Assembly: GCA_964567485.1 (NCBI GenBank)
Contig: CAZMMX010000006.1
Location: 1-64,000 of the forward strand
Length of the DNA: 64,000 nucleotides
Source of the DNA: UBA1413 sp964567485
GTDB lineage: Bacteria; Bacteroidota; Bacteroidia; Bacteroidales; Prolixibacteraceae
Direction of reading: 5' to 3'
The notes under the pieces: model-generated
Seen by the model: only the letters and a program-made list of their open reading frames with translations
What the model was told of the DNA's origin: nothing
Database searches by the model: none
Shown: positions 1 to 6,767 of the stretch, piece after piece
How positions within the stretch are numbered: the first letter of the stretch is position 1
Layout: every line of letters begins with the position of its first letter
Translations under genes and position numbers: made by a program

Positions 1-121
1 CAATTTCACTTTATTGTGATTTTTTCACAAAAAAAAGAGTCTGGCTTCAGATGATGGCTTTCAATTCGCCATCTTTGGATAACCACAACCGGCAGAACCA
101 CTTCAAAACTGATTTTGGCTT

Positions 122-1354
122 ATGGCACCACATTTTTCACTCGACAAGAAACAAATCAGGATCCTGCTGCTCGAAGGGATCCATCCCTCAGCCGTCGCGG
201 CTTTTGAAAAGGCGGGGTATACCACTATCGACTACAGTAAGACGGCCCTGGATGCCAGAGAACTGGAGAAGAGAATCAGCGATGTGCACATGATCGGCAT
301 ACGGTCACGCACGCAACTCACGGCAGGAGTGCTTTCCAAAGCCAAAAAGCTCTTTTGCATCGGCTGTTTTAGCATTGGGACCAACCAGGTCGACCGCAGT
401 GCAGCTAAGATGCGGGGGATCCCGGTTTTCAATGCCCCTTTTTCAAATACCCGTTCTGTTGCCGAGTTGGTGATTGCCGAGTGTGTTATGCTGATGCGGG
501 AAGTCCCGCTCAAAAATGCCGCAGCCCACAGGGGGGTGTGGATAAAGTCGGCCAGCCAATCTTTTGAGGTGCGGAATAAAAACATCGGGATTATCGGTTA
601 CGGCCATATCGGAAGCCAGGTGTCGGTACTGGCAGAAGCCATGGGAATGAATGTCTATTATTACGACATTGAGAAGAAGCTGAACCTGGGGAAGGCCACT
701 CCCTGCGATTCCCTGGAAGAGTTGCTGCAACTCTCCGACATTGTCACCCTTCACGTCCCCGAAACACCCCTGACCAGAAACATGATGGCAGACCCCGAAC
801 TGGCGCTGATGAAAAAAGGGGCTTTGCTCATCAATGCCTCGAGGGGAAGCGTGGTAGATTACCAGGCGCTCTCAGGGGCGTTGCGCAGCGGCCATATCGC
901 CGGGGCCGCCGCTGATGTCTTTCCTGAGGAACCCGCATCAAACGAGGATCCCTTCCGCACCGACCTTCAGGAATTCGACAATGTCATCCTCACACCCCAT
1001 ATCGGCGGCAGCACCCGGGAAGCACAGGAACAGATCGGCCACGAAGTGACCGAAAAACTGATAAAATACAGCGACAACGGCTCCACCATCGGAGCGGTCA
1101 ACTTCCCACAAATCTCCCTTCAACCCAACGAGAATAAACAGAGATTCCTCCATATTCACCGGAACCTCCCGGGCGTTCTGAAAAGTGTCAATGACGTGTT
1201 TACCACGAAGGGGATCAACATCGCTGCGGAATATCTCCAGACCGATCAGGATATCGGATATGTCATCATCGATACGGAGAGTGAGCTGAGCTCCTCCATT
1301 TTGGCGGAACTCCGCAAAATCCCCCATACCCTGAGGGCCAGAATGCTTTACTGA
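122..1354 (+). CDS. serA: D-3-phosphoglycerate dehydrogenase
   Basis: Catalyses the NAD-dependent oxidation of 3-phosphoglycerate to 3-phosphohydroxypyruvate, the first step of serine synthesis in the cytoplasm. The 410-residue length equals that of the E. coli enzyme. Visible are the Rossmann motif GYGHIG near residues 160-164, the catalytic Arg in NASRGSVVD (about 241), Glu in FPEEP (about 270) and His in TPHIGGST (about 293). A C-terminal ACT domain from about residue 335 implies serine feedback control, as in the E. coli type. No other serine genes are in the window, although serC could lie upstream of the window start. The start was chosen because the homologous N-terminus begins a few residues later. 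Confidence 0.95.
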   Translation: MAPHFSLDKKQIRILLLEGIHPSAVAAFEKAGYTTIDYSKTALDARELEKRISDVHMIGIRSRTQLTAGVLSKAKKLFCIGCFSIGTNQVDRSAAKMRGIPVFNAPFSNTRSVAELVIAECVMLMREVPLKNAAAHRGVWIKSASQSFEVRNKNIGIIGYGHIGSQVSVLAEAMGMNVYYYDIEKKLNLGKATPCDSLEELLQLSDIVTLHVPETPLTRNMMADPELALMKKGALLINASRGSVVDYQALSGALRSGHIAGAAADVFPEEPASNEDPFRTDLQEFDNVILTPHIGGSTREAQEQIGHEVTEKLIKYSDNGSTIGAVNFPQISLQPNENKQRFLHIHRNLPGVLKSVNDVFTTKGINIAAEYLQTDQDIGYVIIDTESELSSSILAELRKIPHTLRARMLY

Positions 1355-1369
1355 ATCTATCCTTCAGAA

Positions 1370-1741
1370 TCAGGCGGAGACCTCCATGAACCGCTTTCTG
1401 AATTCAAGGGGTTTGCTGATAGAGTCGGCCATTTCACGGGTTCCGCCGGTACCGACGATGGTGATGGTCCCAAAACCAAAAATGCGCCCCCAGAACGACT
1501 GGTCCACATTTACCGTTTCGATTTTGTTGAGGTTCATCTCAAAGGTGTAACGCGATATCCACCCCTTTTTGATGATAACCCGCTTATTGGTAATCACAAA
1601 CTCACTTGTTTTGCGGAGGATCAGCGGGTAAATGAAAAGCGTCAGAATTCCCGAAAGCCTGATGAAAATTTTCCAGTGGAGGTAAGCTTCATATTCCACC
1701 ATTTCCCCCTTGAGCAGGTTATTGTCGGCGTAATTTCCCAT
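1370..1741 (-). CDS. bacterial PH-domain (YdbT/bPH2-like) membrane-associated protein
   Basis: Small protein of 123 residues. A hydrophobic stretch at about 27-42 (IFIRLSGILTLFIYPLI) is followed by the motif FVITNKRVIIKKGWISR typical of bacterial PH-like domains, then the FEMNLNKIETV strand and a GTI-IVGTGG strand. Such domains are usually membrane-anchored; no catalytic role is known to me. A longer reading frame begins at 1777, but a canonical Bacteroidetes promoter (TTG-N19-TATATTTG) lies inside that extension, so the ATG at 1741 is the better start. The leader is then only a few nucleotides long. It converges with serA, with 15 bp between the stops. Confidence 0.75.
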   Translation of the reverse strand: MGNYADNNLLKGEMVEYEAYLHWKIFIRLSGILTLFIYPLILRKTSEFVITNKRVIIKKGWISRYTFEMNLNKIETVNVDQSFWGRIFGFGTITIVGTGGTREMADSISKPLEFRKRFMEVSA

Positions 1742-1751
1742 CTTTTTTATG

Positions 1752-1781
1752 CAAATATAAGAAGGTTTCAGCTCCATACAA
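1752..1781 (-). promoter_or_regulatory. Bacteroidetes primary-sigma promoter of the PH-domain gene
   Basis: On the minus strand, TTG (complement of 1779-1781) is followed after exactly 19 bp by TATATTTG (1759-1752). This fits the TTTG/TAnnTTTG promoter known for Bacteroides. The -7 element ends about 10 nt before the ATG at 1741, so the mRNA would be nearly leaderless. Confidence 0.7.
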
Positions 1782-1841
1782 CCGAACGCACCAGCGCACG
1801 ATCACGTATTAGGTTCCCTCATGAACAGGTTAACCCGGGGA

Positions 1842-2396
1842 CTATGATATGACTTTACATCCCAGCAATTCACGCCGTTTGGCAATCAGGTCCCTCAGTT
1901 CCCTGACCATATCATCGTTGACTTCCATGGCCATGGGAACGACAAATTGCTCGGTCTCATTCAGGTACTTCAACATTTTCTCCTCGGAATAGATGTCACG
2001 GTGAAGATCAGTCAGGTTGCTGATGCGGTCGGCAACTTTAAGGATCTTGGCCTCCCGGGATCCGTTCGTCAGGATGTTTTTCAGATATGCGGCTTTTGTT
2101 TCACAATGTTTCCTGGTCACTTCCAGAACCAGATCCACCACCTGGTAGGCCTCTTGGTCAATCGACCGTAACTCCTCCATATTGGTCCCCGGCACATCCT
2201 CAATCAGGTCATGGATCAGGGAAGCTTTCAGTAAAACGGAACTGGAAAAATATTTATAGTCCAGAAGTATTCCCAGCGTTGCAAAGGCATGCCTGAACTG
2301 GTTGCCCCCCACCTTCCTTTCGTTGCTGATCAGCGCAGTGGCTTTGATGATATAGGGAGCCAGAACCATATGGGCCAGGATATCGGTTTCGCTCAT
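1842..2396 (-). CDS. HD-domain (p)ppGpp-hydrolase-like protein (small alarmone hydrolase type)
   Basis: A 184-residue HD-superfamily protein. Its metal and catalytic motifs match the hydrolase half of RelA/SpoT proteins: His in FRHAF (36), HD..ED in IHDLIEDV (62-67), and K.ADR..N in KVADRISNL (120-127). There is no synthetase, TGS or ACT domain, so the best family match is a stand-alone alarmone or nucleotide pyrophosphohydrolase. The substrate is inferred from the motifs. Its ATG overlaps the stop of the upstream acyltransferase-domain gene by 4 bp (ATGA), so the two are probably translationally coupled. Confidence 0.75.
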   Translation of the reverse strand: MSETDILAHMVLAPYIIKATALISNERKVGGNQFRHAFATLGILLDYKYFSSSVLLKASLIHDLIEDVPGTNMEELRSIDQEAYQVVDLVLEVTRKHCETKAAYLKNILTNGSREAKILKVADRISNLTDLHRDIYSEEKMLKYLNETEQFVVPMAMEVNDDMVRELRDLIAKRRELLGCKVIS

Positions 2397-3208
2397 GACA
2401 CGTCAGGTTTGCGGTCGAGGAGTTCCGGATTTTTGATATAGTATTTAAGAGAGCGGAAGAGGCGTCCTCCGTGGGAACCGTCGCACACCCGGTGGTCCAG
2501 GGCAGCCCCCAGGGTGAGGATTTTACGGACGACAATCGCATCGTTGACCACCCATGGTTTCTTGTTCACAGCCCCGAGTATCAGCACAAAGGAGACGTTC
2601 GAGGTGGGCATCAGGGCGGGAAAGCCCAGGTCAAGACCCAGGGTGCCGATATTGGAAACTATAAAAGATCCGAAACTGTGCGGGGTAAGTCCCAGCCGGG
2701 AAATCGAAAAGCCCCATTTCTGGGTAAAGGTCCTGATCATCTGAAAGATCCAACTGCGGAAAGGCCAGGGAATAGCGGCCAGTTTGCCTTTCATTTCCAT
2801 GGTTTTGTTTTCATCCCCCGATCGCGCCTTTTTGATCTCTGACGCAATGAAGTGCGCCATTTCATCGATAGTGATCTCATCGGCATGCGGAACTTTCACC
2901 GATCCCAGCTCTGAGCCCTCCAGAAGTACACTCACCATGGCATCGACCGAAGGACGCTTGACAACCTTTCCCCGGCGAAGGTAAACGTTCAGTTCGGGCA
3001 CATCACTGCGCAAGGCCCGGGCTGCTGCCAGGGTGAGCACCTGCGTCAGGGTCACCTTGACCCCGATTTTTCTCTTCTCAGCAATGTAAGCCTCCAATTC
3101 GGTCACATCCACTTCCGATTGTCCCAGAATCTTTGAATCAGTGGGCCTCTTATAAATAGCCGATGCCACCATCCGCCATTCATTGTTCAGGTCTAAGGTA
3201 GTTTTCAT
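2393..3208 (-). CDS. stand-alone 2-oxoacid dehydrogenase E2-type acyltransferase domain protein
   Basis: 271 residues carrying only the catalytic (CAT-like) domain of dihydrolipoamide acyltransferases. The active-site HxxxDG signature is present in DHRVCDGSHGG near residues 238-246, as is the trimer-type core strand region SFIVSNIGTLGLD. There is no lipoyl domain or peripheral-subunit-binding domain, and no E1 or E3 gene nearby, so it is unlikely to be a normal pyruvate dehydrogenase E2. It may be an acyl-CoA transferase with a free or protein-bound acceptor; the substrate is unknown. It is translated together with the HD hydrolase gene downstream through a 4-bp overlap. Confidence 0.8.
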   Translation of the reverse strand: MKTTLDLNNEWRMVASAIYKRPTDSKILGQSEVDVTELEAYIAEKRKIGVKVTLTQVLTLAAARALRSDVPELNVYLRRGKVVKRPSVDAMVSVLLEGSELGSVKVPHADEITIDEMAHFIASEIKKARSGDENKTMEMKGKLAAIPWPFRSWIFQMIRTFTQKWGFSISRLGLTPHSFGSFIVSNIGTLGLDLGFPALMPTSNVSFVLILGAVNKKPWVVNDAIVVRKILTLGAALDHRVCDGSHGGRLFRSLKYYIKNPELLDRKPDVS

Positions 3209-3230
3209 AAAATCACAGTTAACCCGGCGC

Positions 3231-3260
3231 TAAAATTAACCTTTTGACAGAAGAATCCAA
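3231..3260 (-). promoter_or_regulatory. probable promoter of the E2-like/HD hydrolase operon
   Basis: On the minus strand TTGG (complement of 3257-3260) precedes TAATTTTA (3238-3231) by 18 bp. This is a 7-of-8 match to TAnnTTTG, about 22 bp upstream of the start at 3208. Confidence 0.4.
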
Positions 3261-3285
3261 TGAACTTTTGGCATTTCCCCTTCAC

Positions 3286-3314
3286 AAAAAAAGCCCTGCG
3301 GTGGCAGAGCTTTT
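3286..3314 (-). terminator. Rho-independent terminator after the cold-shock gene
   Basis: On the minus strand the arms AAAAGCTCTGC and GCAGGGCTTTT pair around a 4-nt loop, with one mismatch, and run into seven T residues. It lies 27 bp after the cspA-like stop. Confidence 0.8.
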
Positions 3315-3341
3315 GATGACGTCTAATGGGTAAATTTTAAC

Positions 3342-3533
3342 TTATGCAAGTTTTACGTTTACTGCATTGGGACCTTTCCGGCCTTGTTCGACTTCAAACG
3401 TAACCACGTCGTTGTCGCGAATCCGGTCGACCAGTCCGGTGGAGTGCACGAAATACTCCTCGGACGTTTCTTCGTCTTTAATAAAACCAAAACCTTTGGT
3501 GTGATTAAAGAACTTTACTGTTCCTTTTTTCAT
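3342..3533 (-). CDS. cold-shock domain protein
   Basis: A 63-residue single CSD protein that binds single-stranded RNA and DNA and acts as an RNA chaperone. RNP1 is KGFGFI (13-18) and RNP2-like YFVH is at 27-30. The start MKKGTVKFFN at 3533 is the standard N-terminus of the family. An upstream in-frame extension to 3584 is excluded because the promoter -7 element lies inside it. Monocistronic, between its own promoter and terminator. Confidence 0.93.
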   Translation of the reverse strand: MKKGTVKFFNHTKGFGFIKDEETSEEYFVHSTGLVDRIRDNDVVTFEVEQGRKGPNAVNVKLA

Positions 3534-3555
3534 GATGATAAAATTATTAACGCCG

Positions 3556-3587
3556 CAAAGGTAATGTATTTCAGAATAAAACACAAA
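3556..3587 (-). promoter_or_regulatory. promoter of the cold-shock gene
   Basis: On the minus strand TTTG (complement of 3584-3587) is followed after 20 bp by TACCTTTG (3563-3556), a full match to the Bacteroidetes TTTG/TAnnTTTG consensus. It ends about 22 nt before the ATG. Confidence 0.75.
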
Positions 3588-3614
3588 CCGGTATGGTTAA
3601 TTACAAAAAAAACT

Positions 3615-5273
3615 TTATTTGGGTCCATCATACTCATACCTGAACCAGTCAAAGGCAGCCATTCCTCCCTGGACGGGAGTTTCCGGAGATATCGTGGCCG
3701 TGCGGTCATCACGGTGATGGCCGTTGCCGGGAGAAAGGCTTGTGCTGCCCGCTGGTCGTAAGGGTTCCCCGGTGCTCTCCAGATAGCTGAAGAGAGCTAT
3801 CCTGGAGCCTTTCCAATGGCCCCAGCGGGCCTGGAATTCTCCCCCAATGGGCAAAAAATCCTGCCCATTGCTGCTGTAATAAAACTGGTTTTTCTGGGTT
3901 TTCAAGTTGAGCTTCACTTTCAGCCACACGATGCCCTTTTTTAGGGGCACTTCCTGTGAAGCCATACCAGTGCCCTCAAAAAAGAAATGAAGGGTGCCCT
4001 CCCTGTTGACCACGCCTGTGCTGTGAAACAGATTCGACATACAGGCCATACCTGCCTTTTGTCCGGGAGTCATGGCCGCGGGGTCCATTTTGACGACAGC
4101 TTCCCCGGTGAGTCCCATCACCTTCTGGGTAAGGGTGTTGCGGGCTTCCCTGAGAGTGGGTGCCGGCAGGGCGGTGAGGCTGAGCCATCCCGGCTTCCGG
4201 GTAAGGGACCAGAAATCCGCGGCAGGATTGTGGTTCCACTGCCATTGCAGCCCCAGCTGCGTCGTTCCGAAATCATCGTCACTCTGTGGAGCGAAAATAG
4301 TCGCGGGGCTTCCCGTTTCCGGTTTCTTCCACACATAAACAGGCTCCCCGATACCATTCCTGTCCATGTCGACCCCCATGACCGGCCAACCATCGTGCCA
4401 GTGCACCGGTTGGAGGTGCATCACCCGCCCCACCGGCCCGGCGGCCTGAAAATGAAAAAACCACCACTCCCCTTCCGGGGTATCGACGATGGACCCCTGG
4501 TGGGGACCGTTGACCGTAGTGCTGCCGGTTTCCAGGACCACCCTCTTTTCGTAGGGCCCATAAATGGATTTCGACCTGAGAACGGTCTGCCAGCCCCTTT
4601 CCACGCCACCCTCGGGAATGCTCAAGTAATACCATCCGTTCCACTTATGGATTTTGGTACCCTCGGCCACCGGACCGGTGTATACGGTACGGCCGTCATC
4701 GAGAAGCCGGGTGCCGTCGGGACTCATCCTGTGGATAATGATGGGCCCCGCCCCATGAACGCTGTGCCCCAGATAAGCCTGGCCGTCGTCATCCCAGAAC
4801 GGACAGGGATCTTCCCATTTCTCCACCGCCCCGACAAGGGTCAGGGGAGCCCAGGGGCCTGTAGCCTCAGGTGCTTGCGTCATGAATAACCCCTCGTTGA
4901 TCGTGCAGAAGAAAACCCAAAACTTCCCGTCGTGATATCTCAACGCCGGCGCCCATGAGCCCCCGGCATACCTCTCATTCCTGTCATAGGCAGGAAAATC
5001 AAGCTTTTCGTATACCCTTCCCACGATCTTCCAGTTGACCATATCGTCAGATTCCTGGATGGTCATTCCCATGAAATGGAATTCCGAACAGATCATATAA
5101 TACTTTTTCCCCACCCTGATCACATCGGGATCAGAATAGTCGGCATTCAGGATGGGATTGATATACGTGCCGTTTCCCTGGTCGCCCCACGATCCGGTCT
5201 GCTGCGCCCCGGCAGGGAACCCCGCCAGAAGCCAGAGAGTCATCATGAAGACCCATGCTTTTTTTATAATCAT
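3615..5273 (-). CDS. GH43 family glycoside hydrolase (xylosidase/arabinofuranosidase type)
   Basis: Secreted or periplasmic hydrolase of 552 residues with a signal peptide (about 1-23, ending in AGA-QQ). The GH43 five-blade propeller triad is visible: base Asp48 in YSDPDVI, pKa-modulating Asp155 in EDPCPF, and acid Glu204 in AEGTKI. A C-terminal beta-sandwich (GH43_C2-like) follows from about 345. Family members cleave xylose or arabinofuranose from xylan-type glycans. The GH67 neighbour supports a xylan role, but exact specificity cannot be read. The frame is open to 5357, where an ATG overlaps the upstream DUF2264 stop by 4 bp. I prefer 5273 because the signal peptide begins there. Confidence 0.85.
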   Translation of the reverse strand: MIIKKAWVFMMTLWLLAGFPAGAQQTGSWGDQGNGTYINPILNADYSDPDVIRVGKKYYMICSEFHFMGMTIQESDDMVNWKIVGRVYEKLDFPAYDRNERYAGGSWAPALRYHDGKFWVFFCTINEGLFMTQAPEATGPWAPLTLVGAVEKWEDPCPFWDDDGQAYLGHSVHGAGPIIIHRMSPDGTRLLDDGRTVYTGPVAEGTKIHKWNGWYYLSIPEGGVERGWQTVLRSKSIYGPYEKRVVLETGSTTVNGPHQGSIVDTPEGEWWFFHFQAAGPVGRVMHLQPVHWHDGWPVMGVDMDRNGIGEPVYVWKKPETGSPATIFAPQSDDDFGTTQLGLQWQWNHNPAADFWSLTRKPGWLSLTALPAPTLREARNTLTQKVMGLTGEAVVKMDPAAMTPGQKAGMACMSNLFHSTGVVNREGTLHFFFEGTGMASQEVPLKKGIVWLKVKLNLKTQKNQFYYSSNGQDFLPIGGEFQARWGHWKGSRIALFSYLESTGEPLRPAGSTSLSPGNGHHRDDRTATISPETPVQGGMAAFDWFRYEYDGPK

Positions 5274-5353
5274 TTTCTCGGTTTTATGGCTTAAAGATAC
5301 GGATACCCGGCGTAAGGCACGGTTTTGACCACTGCATTCGCGGGTTTTACAAC

Positions 5354-6637
5354 TCATCGGGTGAGCGATTGATGCCCATCCATCGGAAAAGGCAGGCCGT
5401 TCCAGGCCTTCCGGGAGGTCCAGTCCGCCGGGGCATCGCTCCAGAAGGGGTGGTCAGCCGGCAATCCCAGGGGCAGGAAGACCACGGAGGTCAGGTAAAC
5501 GCTGCCGTTATTGGTATAGGAGTTGGCCAGACCGGGCTGGTGGCCGGCAAAGCCCAGGGTCAGGTAACCCGCGTCATTGAAATTTCCGGGTACCGAAAAC
5601 AGTCGTTGCATGACAGTGGTCAGCGCACTGCGCACCTGACCGTTCGTCATCCCTTCCGGCAGGCCGTATTTCCAGGCCGACAGCGCCAGCGTCTGAAAAG
5701 CCCCCATCCGGTATGTGATGGATCGCCCGAAAACCGGAAAACTCCCTTCCGGGGAAATCAACCGCTCGATAAACTGGTTGTAGCGCTGCATCCTGGCCAC
5801 GGCCAGATCAAAGCTGACTGGCGATGCCATACTATGGTCGCGCATGACTTCCAGGATTTCCACAACCATAGGGTGAATGACAAAGGCATTGTAGTAGTCC
5901 ATGGCAAATTCGGTTCCGTCGGAATACCACCCGTCGCTCAGGTACCACTCGTTCATTTTTCTGACGGTCACATCGAGGGCGTAGGCGTCCACCTCTTCTC
6001 CGGCCATGATGAAAAAAGCCTCTATCATTCCCCGGAAGAGGATCCAGTTAGAGTAGGCGGGTCTGATGGAGCGGAGGCCACGGAAGGCTTCTATATACCT
6101 AGTTTTGGTGACCTGGTCAAGGGGATCCCAGAGGGCCTGGGGGGCCCTGATGAAGCTCTCGGCCAGAAAAGCGGCATCGACCAGGATCTGCCCTTCCCCT
6201 TTCCAGAGGAGACAGTCGGGACTTTCGGGATCCACGGCATTTTTATAGGACTGGAGGGCCCATTCGCGGAGTTGCTGACGTTGTTGTCCTTCCGGCGTGT
6301 CATCATCGGCCAGTGCCAGCCAGGGGGCTATACCGGTCATCAGCCGGGCAAAGGCCTCCATATAGGCGACCCTGATGTTGCGGTTGTCCCACGTAGGGGC
6401 CACCTCCAGGGCCATCTCCCTGACCAGCTCCCCCCGGCTCATTTTCTCCAGCACCGGCGCCGCCATACGCGTGGCCAGGTCCGCCCAGTATTGCCGCTCT
6501 TCCGTTCCAATTCCTGAAATGGGGTCAGCACTGGATGAAACCTTTACTGCCGTATAACTCCCAGCCGGCATTCTCTTTTGTGCCCGGGCGGGTTGCAGGG
6601 TCGCAAGGGAAACAAGTAATAACAGTAAGATTTTCAT
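5354..6637 (-). CDS. DUF2264 family protein, putative exo-glycosidase
   Basis: 427 residues with a signal peptide (about 1-19, ending ARA-Q) and a single helical (alpha/alpha)-barrel-like DUF2264 domain. Characteristic stretches include RQYWADLATRMA, SNWILFRGMIEAFF, DGWYSDG and FAMDYYNAFVIHP. I recall DUF2264 as the basis of CAZy family GH154 (beta-glucuronidase), which should be confirmed. This activity would fit the adjacent GH67 and GH43 genes in removing uronic acid side groups. First gene of a two-gene operon with GH43, divergent from GH67. Confidence 0.7.
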   Translation of the reverse strand: MKILLLLLVSLATLQPARAQKRMPAGSYTAVKVSSSADPISGIGTEERQYWADLATRMAAPVLEKMSRGELVREMALEVAPTWDNRNIRVAYMEAFARLMTGIAPWLALADDDTPEGQQRQQLREWALQSYKNAVDPESPDCLLWKGEGQILVDAAFLAESFIRAPQALWDPLDQVTKTRYIEAFRGLRSIRPAYSNWILFRGMIEAFFIMAGEEVDAYALDVTVRKMNEWYLSDGWYSDGTEFAMDYYNAFVIHPMVVEILEVMRDHSMASPVSFDLAVARMQRYNQFIERLISPEGSFPVFGRSITYRMGAFQTLALSAWKYGLPEGMTNGQVRSALTTVMQRLFSVPGNFNDAGYLTLGFAGHQPGLANSYTNNGSVYLTSVVFLPLGLPADHPFWSDAPADWTSRKAWNGLPFPMDGHQSLTR

Positions 6638-6715
6638 ATTTTCCTGGTGTTTTAGGATCTAAAATTAAGCAACATCCGGTATGGGCATATGCAATTCAGA
6701 GTTAGAATCAAAAAT

Positions 6716-6736
6716 AAATCGTTATTTTAACGATTT
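6716..6736. promoter_or_regulatory. perfect inverted repeat between divergent DUF2264 and GH67 genes (putative operator)
   Basis: Arms AAATCGTTA and TAACGATTT are perfect complements separated by TTT. The 21-bp site lies 32 bp before the GH67 start and about 80 bp before the DUF2264 start, the expected place for an operator controlling both directions. No regulator gene is adjacent. A possible minus-strand -7 element (TAATTTTA) lies at 6660-6667. Confidence 0.5.
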
Positions 6737-6767
6737 CTGATTTGACTATTTTCATAAACAATATAGA

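Noticed and set aside
53..73. Hairpin GATGGC/GCCATC upstream of serA as a leader regulator
   Set aside because: Only 6-bp arms with a 9-nt loop, no anti-terminator partner or leader peptide; too weak to call.
5369..6517. 382-residue open frame on the plus strand
   Set aside because: Antisense to the DUF2264 gene, which has a signal peptide and family motifs; the shadow has none.
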